Notes under the pieces: model-generated
The model's database searches: none
Told to the model about the DNA's origin: nothing
Seen by the model: only the letters and a program-made list of their open reading frames with translations
Made by a program: the position numbers and the translations under genes
Source of the DNA: Flaccisagitta enflata
Taxonomy: Eukaryota > Chaetognatha > Sagittoidea > Aphragmophora
Reading direction: 5' to 3'
DNA length: 64,000 nucleotides
Assembly (NCBI GenBank): GCA_965153355.1
Contig: OZ231128.1
Location: 20,584,001 to 20,648,000, forward strand
Shown: positions 1 to 26,164 of the stretch, piece after piece
How the letters are laid out: the number at the start of each line of letters is the position of its first letter
Position numbering within the stretch: the stretch's first letter is position 1

Positions 1-197
1 TTCATTCCAGATGTCGATATAAATATTTATGACCCAGATAGTAACCTTTTGGCGCTCTGCATTTGCTCGGTCTCGGGTTTGTCTGTCGTCTTTGTTTGTT
101 AGTTTTCGAAGGCGAACCTTCATAGCTTAGTAGTTCACGGTTCTAAGTTTTATAGACAAATAATTGCCCATACAGTTAAAAACCTTTTTAACAAAAC

Positions 198-510
198 CCA
201 AGGGAACCTTATATTTTTTCGTTATAGGCGAATTTCGCTGTAGCCATAGAGAAACAATTGCTAGTCATATTGTAGCATAAACAACCATCAGAATTGTTCT
301 GTTCATTTAGACGACAACATAAAATTAACGCGATACAAAATAGCATATCACCACAAACACACGCACGCACACGCACATACACACACACACATACACACAC
401 ACATTCATACACATACATACACACACACACACTCTTCTTCCCCCTCTCTAGGATCACTTTCTTCTTCTTTCTTTTCATCCTTCCTTTCTTTCTTCCTTCC
501 TCTCTCTGTT

Positions 511-556
<46 letters not shown>

Positions 557-770
557 TTCCTTCCTTCCTCTTTCTTTTTCTTTCTCGCTATGAAAAAATT
601 CGTTACACGTCACTCAGAAATACCATTTTCACTGGGAAAGACTTTGTTACAGGCGATTTTTCGTTAGTCACAGTTCGTTTTAGGCGATTTCTTTTAACAA
701 AGAATTTAAAGAAAGAATGATGGGACTTTCAAAGATATTCGTTAGAGGCGGAATTTCGTAAGAAGCGTGT
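198..770. repeat. Dispersed repeat with recurring TTCGTTA-AGGCGA motif plus CA and CTTT microsatellites
   Basis: The motif TTCGTTATAGGCGAATTTCG at about 218-240 recurs in variant form near 648-670, 678-697 and 739-757. The block around 198-275 has a second copy at 21775-21860. (CA)n lies at 358-431 and (CTTT)n at 484-570. I see no gene here. Confidence 0.6.
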
Positions 771-809
771 TCGTTAGAATGATTTTCTTCTGTACTTGGT
801 AAATCAAAA

Positions 810-810
<1 letters not shown>

Positions 811-846
<36 letters not shown>
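811..846. repeat. (GA)n microsatellite
   Basis: A simple GA run. The rest of 771-1380 shows no recognisable feature. Confidence 0.9.
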
Positions 847-847
<1 letters not shown>

Positions 848-1379
848 AGCGGACACGCACAGAGACGCAGAGACAGATGCCACAGTGACAGTCAGTTGCT
901 TAAACGGACGTGATCAAGAAAGGGGGGGGGGGGAAAGGGGTAAAAAGTTAGAAAAAGGCAAAAGATTGAGAATGACGATGCCATCAATCGATTGTCACGA
1001 TTCGAAAGGCGGGACAACAGCATGGCCATTTTCAAGGGATGTAATTGTCCAAAATGAAACATTCATGGCGTACTGAACTGGGCCAAAACAACCCATCACA
1101 ATTTTTTGGCAGCCTTCTTCAATGTAAAGTGCATGATTGAATTTATAAATATCATTCTAGATGAATTGACCTGCCACCTTTAGATTGGTTAAAATTAGCT
1201 GAAAAAATATCGGTTTTATGTCTGTCAATCCGTCATAAGTCGCAGAAAAACAAATGATTCCGCTGCACTGGCCCGTCCGCCCATTGTTATATATTTTTTC
1301 CGCCACTGCACTGTTGCCATGTATTGGGCTTGTTAAAATGCCCATCAAGATTGACATTTATAAACGCACGAGTAAATGA

Positions 1380-1712
1380 AATGTGATGTTGTCCGACATG
1401 GCTTAAATTCCTATCGATGACGTTCAAAAACCATACCACGGTGACATCTAGTGGCAAGAGATGATGACTGCTGCCTCTGCTGCCCTCCGCGCGCGCGATT
1501 TGCCGAGCCATCATCGCTCGAGCCAAAATTGTTCACCGCTTCTTTGTTATGTCGTCATTCTCTCGCTTTTTCGGTGCTCCGCCACTTCCACTTTCTCGCT
1601 GGACTCTTCATCTCATTTAAAATCATTTTTCTCATTTCTTGTCTTCCCCATGATTTTGCCGGACCGCGTTTCGTTGGCGTTCTGGGATTCTCTATGTGCT
1701 CTTTTCCTCTTC
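1380..1712. other. CpG-rich stretch upstream of the Ig gene
   Basis: It contains CCGCGCGCGCGATT and a run of CpG-containing, pyrimidine-rich sequence. It could hold a promoter or untranslated first exon of the Ig gene, but I find no convincing TATA box or splice donor. Confidence 0.25.
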
Positions 1713-2067
1713 TTTTTAGTCGCGTGCACGCGACTCTACAACTCGCTTTGTCGGTCCGTCCGTCCGTCGGTCCGTCGGTCCGTCCGTCCGTCACACTTTA
1801 CTTTTTTGTAATATATCGTCAACTCTAAGGTCATTTTAAGTCTTTATTAGTCATTAATAGTTATTCTAAGTCATTTTGAGTCATTCTAAGTCATTTTAAG
1901 TCATTCCAAGTCATTTTAAGTTATTTTAAGTCATTTTTGGTCATTTGGTTTTTTAGTCATTTTAAGTCCTTTTTGGACATTTTAAGTCATTCCAAGTCAT
2001 TCTAAGTCATTCTAAGTCATTCTTACCCTGTAAATCTCGCACGCGACTTATAGGTGTTGGCCTTGTT
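1713..2067 (+). mobile_element. HINE-like hairpin element, GTCGCG subfamily, long form
   Basis: It begins TTTTT then the perfect 18 bp palindrome AGTCGCGTGCACGCGACT (1718-1735), followed by (GTCC/GTCG)n (about 1752-1793). A 10 bp repeat (AAGTCATTTT)n spans 1830-2030, and the distal end is CGCACGCGACTTATAGGTGT then TGGCCTTGTT. (GTCY)n tracts and subterminal arms matching a terminal hairpin are known traits of helentron-associated elements (INE-1/mini-me type). No coding capacity. Confidence 0.65.
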
Positions 2068-2283
2068 TCTTCTTAATTTTCAATTCGCGGCATTTCGCCA
2101 TGTTCGCGAATGTATTGCGCACGAAGCCCATGAAAAAATTTCATGATGTCGAAAAGCAAAAAAAAACTGCTTCATTAGAACGGGTAGGCAGGGGGAGTAA
2201 TGCGGGTGGGTAGGGGTAGTATGAGGCAGTGTGGGGGCTGTAGTCTGGCTGGGCATAGGCAGTAATGCTCTGAGATCATGATT

Positions 2284-2395
2284 TCAGCGGATTTTGCGTC
2301 ATCCTAATCCCAACCCAATCCCTAACCCTAAGACCCTTCCCATCCCTAACCATTACCCCATCACTAATCCTAACCCTAAAACTTTACCCGCTTAA
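2284..2395 (-). repeat. Degenerate CCCTAA (telomere-like) repeat
   Basis: Several CCCTAA/CCTAACC-like hexamers, mixed with diverged ones. It reads as an old interstitial telomeric-type or satellite patch. Confidence 0.5.
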
Positions 2396-2665
2396 AAACA
2401 CTTTAATTTTAATGTTTAAAACAAAAGACAAGGACTGAGATCGCTAACGAGACCCAATTCTGCCCCATCTCAACCCCACATAAATGGCAAATGAGAATAA
2501 GTTATTCATCGTATCTTCTCTTGATTATCAATACAATTTATCTGTAATGGTTTGATTTTGCATTATTTCATCGCGCCTTACATGACCTCATGAAAGCTAT
2601 TATCTAATTTCATGTTATCTCCTTTTTTGTTACAGTTTATATCTAAATGCAAAGGTCAAACAACG

Positions 2666-17121
<14,456 letters not shown>

Positions 17122-17900
17122 CATCACTTATCAGACACAACGAACGGCATGATGACATGATTGTTATCACTATAAAAGACACCCAGAACAAGATGAGTTT
17201 TCAAATGGAGAAGGCATCTTGTAGAGGTTCGCAGTGTTCACTAACTAATTTAACTATCCTTCTCAGTATTGTTTATCAAAACTTTGTTCTCCCACTCTCG
17301 CTCTAGAGATCTCACTTTTGTAAAGATACCAATTTTTTTTTTGTAATGTTTATGCAGTTGTGGTGCAAATGTCTTTCATTCATGTATTTGGTTGTGCACC
17401 GAGGTCACTTTACTTCTTGCACCGATATAATGACATGTAATGAAATATCTCTGCAAAAAAAGATTCTTTGCCAGCATTGACCAGAAAAACAAGTATTTTG
17501 CTCAAAGGCTTGTTAGAAATTACTTAATACTTTAGTAAATATTGATTATTTTGATCTAATTAGCCATAACTTATCATTTATCAATATATCAAAAATGTTT
17601 CAGTCAAAGTTGTCAGTCATTTATGATTTCATCTGCTGATTCTTCATTGTTTGTTCTAAGTCCCTGACGAAACAATATTCTTTCTTTAAAACTACCAACA
17701 ATTCTTTTTCAAACACTCGTAAGGGAGTAAAGAATGGATCATTGATTGAGAGGAAATCTGATGAGGACTGAAAACTGAAAAAGGGAAACAGGAAAATTAT
17801 AGATATGAATCGATTAAAACTAAGCGAATGCAAAATCCCCACTGTTAGGCAAAGAAGTACGTCCAACTTTACGACGGTTCACAATCGAGATTTTTAGCTT
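17122..17900 (+). other. 3' flank / probable 3' UTR of the Ig gene
   Basis: AT-rich unique sequence after the stop. I see no AATAAA close to the stop (ATTAAA near 17813 is one candidate), so the 3' end is not placed. No coding signal. Confidence 0.35.
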
Positions 17901-18091
17901 GTACGTCGAGAAGCATGACGTCAGCTAGTATTTCAAATTTCAGGACAATCGCATCAATAGTTTAGAAGTTACGGCCTTTATCATACTTAAAAAAAAAAGT
18001 AAAAGAAAAAATCGACGTTCTTTTTTTCCGTTTTTTCTTTAAACTCGCCCCCAATCAAATTTTAAATTTTTTTGAAGAAAGTCATTTTACA

Positions 18092-18423
18092 GGTTTTGGA
18101 TCTAGGCGAATAAAACAATTTCCTATCAACTGCACCCCACTTTTGAAAACCATTTTTCAAAAAAATATTTTGTGACAAAAATTTTTTTTAAGTTTTCTGA
18201 AAAAAAAATGAAAATGCAGGATTTTGGATCTAGGCAAATCAAACAATTTCCTATTGATAGCACCCCACTTTTAAAAAACATTTTTCAAAAAAATATTTTG
18301 TGATTTTTTTTCAAAGTCCCTGACGCGCAACATAAAAATTTTCCAAGTTTTTTAAAAAAAGTGAAAATACAAGATTTTGGATCTAGGCAAATCAAACAAT
18401 TTCCTATTGATTGCACCCCACTT
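18092..18423. repeat. Three tandem copies of a 130-150 bp unit
   Basis: GATTTTGGATCTAGGCAAAT plus CAATTTCCTATTGATTGCAC recurs at about 18097, 18222 and 18374, each followed by CCCCACTTTT and a run of A and T. The rest of 17900-18780 is AT-rich with a GGGGGCCCTTAGGGGCCCCT palindrome near 18461. Confidence 0.65.
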
Positions 18424-18989
18424 TTTTTTCAAAAAAAAAATTCTCAATAAGGGTTTTTTTGGGGGCCCTTAGGGGCCCCTAAGAAGAAAATGATAATATT
18501 TAGTTAAAGCCGACGGCGAGAGAAATCAAATCTCCGTCAAACAAGACCAAGAACGCCTAGATCGGTGTCGTATAAAGCCTGTAACAACAGTCAACACTTC
18601 AGGGGGCGAGTTTTTTTTCAAAGCGAGATCTGATTTCAGCCTTAGAAATTCCAAGTTGTAGATCAAGGCCTACCACTGTGGAAGTTGGGGAGAAGAAATG
18701 AGTAACACTTGATAGTGGCAGAATTATAATGACTAATATGGCTTATAGCAAGTTCTTCCCTTAAGATCAAATTTCTAACAAGCAACATGTAGAGTAATTA
18801 AACGCTCAAGCGAGAAATGACTCCCATCGCTTTGAAGGAACAACAGCCTCAAGTTCAACGATGTTATTTTTTTCGAGGAGGTTTGACTGATGGAAAGCAG
18901 CAGACTCAAATTCCTTTCCCTGCTCTCTTGAACAGAATGGGAGTGTTTCAAGTGATGACCAAAAACGCGTTTCTTCCTGTGAATCGCGT

Positions 18990-19125
18990 TTTCAGCGTGA
19001 ACACATATTAAAGGAGTGAAGCGAGTGAGCGAGCCCATGAACAGAATGAGCGAGCAAAATGAAGCAAAGCGAGTGAGCAGAGTAAGCTGTGCGAGCGAAC
19101 GAACGTAGCGAGCGACCGAGTGGCC
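18990..19125. repeat. Degenerate GCGAGTGA-type short repeat
   Basis: Repeated GCGAGTGAGCGAGC and GCGAGCGAACGAAC segments. It keeps the minus strand open by composition; I do not call a gene. Confidence 0.5.
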
Positions 19126-19597
19126 CGTTAAAAACGCGGTTGTCATGTCACGAGTAGAAACAGACCCAAAGTGGGATGGCTGCCCAGGATAATGCGGCAG
19201 AGCTACTCCAACAAATATTTCAAGGATCTTTTTCCCCTAAGATGTTTCGAACTCAATTTTTGTCAAACAACTTTTGTCAGGGGGTAGAAATTAAGGAAGT
19301 GAAAAATGAAATGCTGAAATGCCATTAATAAACAAGCCCTACAAAAGTAGGTGGGGCAGGGGCGGTACAACAGAAAAGCTCACACTCACATGTACACAAT
19401 TTAACTTGACTAAAAAGAAACCATAAACCCGCGAACATATCCTTCTGCAAGTGAAAGCCTTCTCATATTTCATATCACCCACTTAACAAGTGACGCGGGG
19501 TCACAAAATTGTTGCGGACGGGTGACCAGGGGCTTCCAACCTCTATCCACACCCCAACCCCAAACCCCACACACATACCTCCACAAAAAAGTATCTA

Positions 19598-20344
19598 CTA
19601 TCTTGGTCAAAAATATTGTTTCACCTTAATAACTAATTTATGATACAACTATTTATTGAACCTTATTGAAATCTATTGAAATCTATTGGAACAAGGCCGG
19701 ATACACGGCTAATGCCAGTCGCGGACAGGTGGGCAGGGGCGGAAACGCTGGTTTTTCCACTTTTCGACTCCTGCTCATCAACGGACCAACGGACCGACCG
19801 GCGGACGGACGGACAAAGCCTTTTATACAGTTGCTCGTCCGCAACTAAAAAACTTTTAAAAATCTTTAAAATACCGCCAAATAGAGTTCAGTTGCTCGAT
19901 TTGATTTTAAAGCCAAAAAACTAAAAAAATTCACTTCAACAACAGCAAATATGCAAGAAAGTGAGGGGAAAAATATTGACCTATCTATTTTCACTTTTTT
20001 GAAAGTTTTTCATGATAAAATTATATAAAAATTTGTAACCGTTAAAAAGAGCTTTAATAGTCTGCTTAATGCCAACAATCAGATTTTTTTTGCTCATACT
20101 GTTTAAATTTTATATAAACATAAATATACCTTGGTTTAAAAGTGCTAAAAAAATGTTTTAAAAATTGAAAGAATTGTTGTATGTAAAACATTGTTTAAAA
20201 ATCCTTCATGTATGTTTACTCAAATAATTACAAATGATAATTAGTACTAGAAAAGCGTAAAAAAAAAAATTTAATTCATTACATGCAATAATAACAACAA
20301 ATAATCATATTGTCTTACTGAGACAATATTTTTGACCAAGATGG
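19598..20344. mobile_element. TA-flanked TIR element (CTATCTTGGTCAAAAATATT)
   Basis: TA at 19596-19597 and 20345-20346. Ends CTATCTTGGTCAAAAATATT and (reversed) CCATCTTGGTCAAAAATATT. It contains the HINE copy at 19690-19855. No transposase. Confidence 0.65.
19690..19855 (-). mobile_element. HINE-like element with mixed arms (GTCGCG distal, GTTGC hairpin)
   Basis: Starts AACAAGGCCGGATACACGGC, distal arm AGTCGCGGACAGGTGGGCAG, (GGAC)n, then hairpin AGTTGCTCGTCCGCAACT and AAAAA. The distal arm and hairpin are of different subfamilies. Confidence 0.65.
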
Positions 20345-20478
20345 TAAAACGCTCGTTTTTCCACTTTTCGACTCGATCACCATGGACCGACAGTCCGACG
20401 GACGGATAGATGGACAAAGCCTCTCATTACTTATAGAGTTGCGTGTCAGCAACTAATAAGTCTTTACTTCACTTTCAG

Positions 20479-20608
20479 TGACATCGACTACAAGTACAGA
20501 ACCGGGTCAACATCCTCTTTTGAACTAATGGTCAGTAAGCCTCATTATGTGTTCGATCGACGGACCGGCCGGTGCTGCCGGATAGCTGAGGGAGTGTGCC
20601 TAGCGTGA
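20479..20608 (+). other. Open stretch after a good acceptor (possible orphan exon)
   Basis: CTTCACTTTCAG precedes 43 open codons beginning DIDYKYRTGSTSSFELM and ending RTGRCCRIAEGVCLA then a stop. I do not recognise the peptide and no partner exon is fixed, so chance is likely. Confidence 0.15.
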
Positions 20609-21887
20609 CCGATAGTGTCCGATAGAACGCGCGTCTTGGAAACTCGAAAAACCTTATTGAAGGGCGTTGCCCCTAGATAAACATGACTAAAGAGAAAAAT
20701 GCTTGCATTTAACGGACTAAGAATAGACCACCTCTGAAAAAGTTTTGTCCCGTTCCCTTCGTCCTGCATTGAGTATCAGAGGAAGGAAAGGAAGGTGACG
20801 TGCGAAGGCTGTGTCAATTAAAAACGCTGCAAGACGTTTTATCAATGATCTCCAACAGCGTTCTCAGAGTAGAGACCATTTAGCCCTGGGTTTGTCCATC
20901 GCAACATCAAAAAAACGCAGCGTCGACGGTATAAGTCTCAGCGACGCTGCAGTACACACCACCGCCAGAATCTTTGGCGCGCCGCTTGAAAAAGATTGAC
21001 AGCGGCAGGATCGTCCACACAGCGGCGTATATCATTTCACCACTGGCTTCTCTCCCAGCAACTGGCAGCCGCGAATTCGTCAGTCTGCTGCGGTTACTGC
21101 AGAGCTGATATACCAGCAGCAGCTAGTCGGATGAAAAAAATATATATATCATACCATGGACTGAACGTACCAAATGTACTTCAAGGTCTTTCAGGGGGTT
21201 GGACTCCATAAGCAAACCAAGTAAAACTCGTGGCAAAAGCGTCATACTGACATGGAATAAAGCATGGATATTGGATAAGAACTCTTACTATCATGAGCAT
21301 TGACATTCGATCTGAATTTAAAGCCGAAGATATCAAGTTTAAATAAAGGGTCAGAAGCAAGAGGCAGGGCCGCAGGAGTGTTTAATGTTGAGCGGCTTTT
21401 GATTTCTTCCCCCCCCCCCCAGACCAGCCTAGCCCAGCCTAACCCAGATTTTCTCAACTGTCTGGTCAGAAAATCGTTAGATTTTCTACCCCAGAGTATA
21501 AATTTGGTCAGTATGACATAACAATCATTTGCCCTTCACAACTTTTGGTAAGCAGTTTGCATTTGGGGTAGATGAGAAAAGATGTTTTTCAGATTCTGTT
21601 TTGTGGAAAAACCAGGAGTGGTGCGCGTGTTAACTAGTCAGTGAAGGTTCACAAGGCCCTCTTCCATTAATTTCAGTTTGGGTATAGTGAGGGATATTGT
21701 TCCACCTATCATATGACTCTGTTGTAGCAAAAAAATATCCTCTGGATCTACAGTAAGAACCCCTTCTAGCGAAACCCAAAGGAACCTAACTTTTTTCGCT
21801 ATAGGCAAATTTCGCTTTAGCCATATCAAAACAATTACTAATACTATCTAGCCCATAAATATACGGACACTATATTCCTTTTTATTT
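20609..21887. other. Region without a supported gene
   Basis: A relatively GC-rich block (20740-21130) with short unrecognised open frames, a C run at 21411, and at 21775-21860 the second copy of the 198-275 repeat, directly followed by a (TTTC)n tract as at the first copy. Confidence 0.4.
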
Positions 21888-21890
21888 TCA

Positions 21891-21893
21891 TTT

Positions 21894-21974
<81 letters not shown>

Positions 21975-21975
21975 T
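21891..21975. repeat. (TTTC)n microsatellite
   Basis: Pure tetranucleotide run, imperfect to about 22020. Confidence 0.95.
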
Positions 21976-22019
21976 TTTTTCTTTCTTTCTCTCTTTCCTT
22001 CTTTTTTCTTTCTCTCTAT

Positions 22020-22385
22020 CCTTTTTAGTCGCCTGCTACACAACTCTACACCCCGCTTTGTTGGTACGTCGGTCTGTCGGTCGGTCCGTCCATCGGTCAC
22101 ACTTTCTTAGGTTTTTGCGGTCTTTGGCCCAAATGATCATGTGACCTCAAATACCCGCAAGCGACTGGAGTAGCCGTGTATCCAGCCTAGTGAGACACGC
22201 AATTGCAACTCTGTAAGAGGCGTTATCCGTCCGTTGGTCCGTCCATCTGGACTCCATCGGTTTGTCCATTGGTGCATGGAAACGAGTCCAAAAGTGGGAA
22301 AACGGGCGTTTTAGATGCTTTTTCTTTGTGTATGCATGGAGTGTAGAACTGTGGACGCCCCTGCCCACCTGTCAACAACAACATT
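22020..22385 (+). mobile_element. Two adjoining HINE-like element copies
   Basis: First copy 22020-22190: TTTTTAGTCGCCTGCTACAC, (GTCG/GTCC)n, distal AGCGACTGGAGTAGCCGTGT. Then a GTTGC-type copy: CAATTGCAACTCTGTAAGAG, (GTCC)n, GAAAACGGGCGTT, CCCCTGCCCACCTGTCAACA to about 22370. Confidence 0.5.
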
Positions 22386-22650
22386 GTGATCCCGCGTCAC
22401 TTGCTTTCTTTCTCTTACCTCCTTCCTTCCTTCCTTCCTTTCTTTCTTTCTTTCTTTCTAATTCTCTCTTTCTCATTCTTTCTCTCTGTCTTCATTCTCC
22501 CCCCTTGTCTAAATTTCCAGTTGTACATTGTCTATTGTCGGGAAAAAAGTTGAAGTCAGTCTTCGACTTTTTGAAATATTCGAGAGAAACAGGGTTTCCA
22601 TTTTCTTATTAGGAAGTTGAGCATCTCCATCGACCGATTAGGCCCTCAAA

Positions 22651-23154
22651 CAGTCAGCGGACAAAACACAATAGGTATATATATCACTCGGTTAGTTTTG
22701 ATCTAACCCACTGATGTTGAACAGAATGCTGTAAACAACAACTGGTTGTTGAAATTACAGCCGGCTGTTAAGTTACAAAGTTGGCAAAAATCCAACTTTC
22801 ACCGAATAAAATGAGACCAGCAGATTCATAATCCTGATAAAATTCTGAGAAGTTTGATATGTCACACTTGATACTTCTTGAACGAAATATTTTTTTCAAT
22901 ATTACATTATAATTAAATTAAACATTAATAAAAAAAAATTTATTTTCATATACAAGTATATGTTGCGACATATCAAACTTCTCAGAATTTCATCAGGATT
23001 ATGAATCTCATATTCTGTGGTGAAAGTTGGTTTTCACTTTGTAACACAGCCGGCGTAATTTCAACAACCGGTGTTGTTTAACATTCTGTTATCAGTGGTT
23101 GAATCAAAACCAACAGAGTGATATATATACCTATTGTGTTTTGTCCGCTGACTG
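22651..23154. mobile_element. Foldback MITE, CAGTCARYGGAC family
   Basis: Long inverted arms: CAGTCAGCGGACAAAACACA at both ends (reversed on the right), with GTATATATATCACTC just inside and CTTCTCAGAATTT/AAATTCTGAGAAG nearer the centre. CAAA lies directly outside each end (22647-22650 and 23155-23158) as a possible 4 bp duplication. Confidence 0.65.
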
Positions 23155-23339
23155 CAAACGAAATTCATAATGTAAGTGAATTTGATATTTTTCTTTCATT
23201 TGGCACCAAGCAGAATGCTCTACGACAAATATTTTTCGCGCTATGATTTTTTAAAGATTTATTTACGAAAAATTTAAATAAAATTTTTTCGGATTTTTTA
23301 TGAGTTTGTGTAGGATCAAAAAAAGAGTAATTATATTTA

Positions 23340-23830
23340 CTTGAGCATGCAAATAAAAAAAGAACATGGTTATGAACATAGCTGCTCATCTGTGAGGGCA
23401 TTTTTTAGCATTTTAGCTTATTTAGCTCACTTAGCTCAGTCTATTCTTTCTGATTTCAAATACGATAAATGAATAAATATTTTCTTATTTATTTAAGCAA
23501 GCAAATAAAAAAAACATGTCAGTGAGCAGAGCTGCTCATCTGTGAGGGTGTTTTTAAGTATTCTAGCTCATTTTACTCATTTAGCTTGCTTTTTTTCTCT
23601 GGTTTTAAATAGGATAAATAAATCAATGTTTAGATTTAAGCATGCAAATACAAGAAAGCATGTCTGTGAGCAAAGCTGGTTGTCTGGTTGAATTATTTTG
23701 AATATTTTAGCTCATCTAGCTTATTTGGCTCAGTCCTATTTTTCTCTGATTTTCAGTGCAATCAATACATACAATCGCTTTTGATTTGATTCAACAAATA
23801 AAAAAAATTTCAGTGACTAAAACCAAAAGC
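23340..23830. repeat. Tandem repeat of about 148 bp, three to four copies
   Basis: Units start near 23346, 23495 and 23641 (CATGCAAATA...) with shared GTGAGCAGAGCTGCTCATCT and TTAGCTCA segments; a diverged fourth start lies near 23795. Confidence 0.65.
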
Positions 23831-23893
23831 ATAATGAAAAGTGACCAATGCTTACAATTTTTTTCCTCACGGCGACAGCCGCCATTACTGGTA

Positions 23894-24856
23894 TAACCTT
23901 GGGGAAATAAAAAATGGCGGATTTTTAAAACCTTTCTTCTGAACCTCAACGTAAGAAAAAAAGGTTAAAATTGATGATGCCTGGAAAGCTCTTCGAAAGA
24001 TCTTTCATTTGAGTTGTGTCTGGAAATTCTAGCTCATATGGTTTGGAAGCTACAGTGATTTTAATAAGACTACTCATTTTCTGGTCCGCCCGTATCTCAA
24101 TGGAAAGGAATTGGAAAAAAATTTAAAGTCATAATAAAGATAGAAGACTCAATCCAATTGCCACAAAATTTTAGGTGGTAATAAGGTTGTATTTCATCTC
24201 ATACCAGTTAAATTCTTGTGTTAATCGGATGATTTTTACTATGGTTTTCATACTTTTTTATTCAAGATCTTAGAAAAACAGACCAAAATTGACATCCTTT
24301 GCTTCAGTTGCGTAAATTTCTCTACTGTCTTTACAAAACATTTTTTTGATGATCCAGCCTAAAGATCTTTCTCAGAGCTTAAAATCTATCATGAAGTTGA
24401 TGTGATTTTTAACAAATATTCATAGTCAAAATGATTTAAAAGGAAACAGGTTGTTATCTCATTACCTCTGGTTTTTCTTGAAAATTTCCAAATCTTTCTC
24501 ATGATAAAAAGGATAGAAAAAATTAACCGATTTCAATAATTTCTTAGGAGCTGTTAGATGAAGGTATGTATTGCTTTCAGTTCAAATTTCATCTAAATCA
24601 GAGAAGTTTTACTATGGTTTTTGGATATTCTTTTTTGAGCAATCATTCTTCACATGAGGTCAGAGCAGAAATGGGGTAGTCTCATTTAAATAGCTCTAAC
24701 TTTTAAACGGTTTGAGTTAGAGTTTCCAGACACAACTCAAATGAAAGATCTTTCTTAAAGCATTCCAAACATCACCGATTTTGATCAGTTTTTCTCAATT
24801 TAAGGTAGATAGAATTAGTTTTCAAAATTCCGCCATTTTTTATTTCCCCAAGGTTA
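23894..24856. mobile_element. Long TIR/foldback element (TAACCTTGGGGAAATAAAAA ends)
   Basis: Left TAACCTTGGGGAAATAAAAA then ATGGCGG; right the reverse complement. Both arms carry the shared core module (24001-24050 minus, 24694-24750 plus). No open frame of note. Confidence 0.65.
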
Positions 24857-24894
24857 TTGTCTATTTGTAAATTGTTCTGAAAGTTGCCTCAGCT

Positions 24895-25060
24895 TTCTTA
24901 GTAGCGGACACGCAACTCTATAAGAGGAGTTGTCCATCCGTCCATCGGTCCTTCATTCCGTAATGATCAAGTCGAAAAGTGGGAAAAGCGGGAAAAGCAC
25001 ACATGAGGGATTTTTTCCGCCTCCTTCTGCATAACCCCCCCCCTCTCCTCTTGTTTTTTC
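24895..25060 (+). mobile_element. HINE-like head, GTTGCG subfamily, no distal end found
   Basis: TAGCGGACACGCAACTCTAT, AAGAGGAGTTGTCC, GTCGAAAAGTGGGAAAAGCG; the element then degrades. Confidence 0.4.
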
Positions 25061-25127
25061 TCCCATCGGAACGATAAAGCAAAGCTTGCATTACAATCTT
25101 ATTCCCGTCCCTAACCCCCACACTCCT

Positions 25128-25245
<118 letters not shown>

Positions 25246-25902
25246 CCGCACGCCTGCATTCCTACGACTGGAAAATTTCAAATTATTCAGGCTTCTTCCG
25301 AAATCTTATCGTCTATTCGTGCGAATTGCTTATAATCAGATTTGCCGAGACTCCCAGTGTCGGGCCGTTTGTCTGTAACTCGGTATGTGGTATAATCTGA
25401 TGCGTCATACTGAAGAAATTTGCAAGGCATGTGGTCACATCGACTCTTGACACACATTTCAAAAGTGAACATATCGGTGGCAATAGGAATTAAATCTAAC
25501 ATAAAGCAAAATAACACAGCTCTTTCCGGAAGATGTAATGCAAAACTAGAAAATATGGTTTTTGATAATAATTTGAATTTAGGTCATATTTCTATCCAAT
25601 ATATTCAAATTAAACACCAGCCCAAAGGCGATGTATGGTCAGGAGTAACAGTGCCAGGCTTAAAGTTGAGAAGGGGAGCAAAGCAATGGCTCTAAAAGAA
25701 ACAAAGTAGAACTCAGGGGAATCTGTATGTCCCTCTGTTCGTCCATCCATCTGTCTGTCAATTCATCCATCTCTCCATTTTTATATCCATCCATCCATCC
25801 ATTGACCATTATGCTAAAACTCGTCGTTGAGTGACAAGGCAAATTGAGAAAAAAAAACATAAAATAGAAAAAATCAAAATGCTTATAGAATAATACAAAA
25901 AA

Positions 25903-26043
25903 GAAGGCCGGATACAAGGCCATCAGTTGCGGACGGGTGGGCAGGGGCGGAAATGCGCGTTTCCTCACTTTTCGACTCGTGTCCACGGACCGACCGACAA
26001 AGCCTCTTATACAGTTATAGAGTTGCGTGTCCGCAACTAATAA
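25903..26043 (-). mobile_element. Complete HINE-like element, GTTGCG subfamily
   Basis: AGGCCGGATACAAGGCCATC, distal arm AGTTGCGGACGGGTGGGCAG, TTCGACTC, short (GGACC) tract, hairpin AGTTGCGTGTCCGCAACT, then AATAA. Hairpin and distal arm match each other. A diverged modular-family piece lies at 25628-25745. Confidence 0.65.
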
Positions 26044-26164
26044 CAAAAATTTGATAAAATGCAAGAATAGCATGAAAAATTGACAAAATGCATTTGTCCC
26101 ATTTAATAACATAGAAAATCATGGAAAAAAATATAAATAAGCCCCATAAGATACGAAACTCTAA

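Larger units (their letters stand above)
19500..20457 (-). mobile_element. HINE-like element, GTTGCG subfamily, split by a nested TIR element
   Basis: The left part (TTGCGGACGGGTGACCAGGG, 19512 on) and right part (TTTCCACTTTTCGACTC, (GGAC)n, hairpin AGTTGCGTGTCAGCAACT at about 20437-20454) are separated by the TA-flanked element 19598-20344, which itself holds another HINE copy. Confidence 0.5.

Noticed and set aside
18775-19146. 123-codon minus-strand frame
   Set aside because: Partly over a GCGAGTGA-type repeat, no recognisable domain, no splice context.
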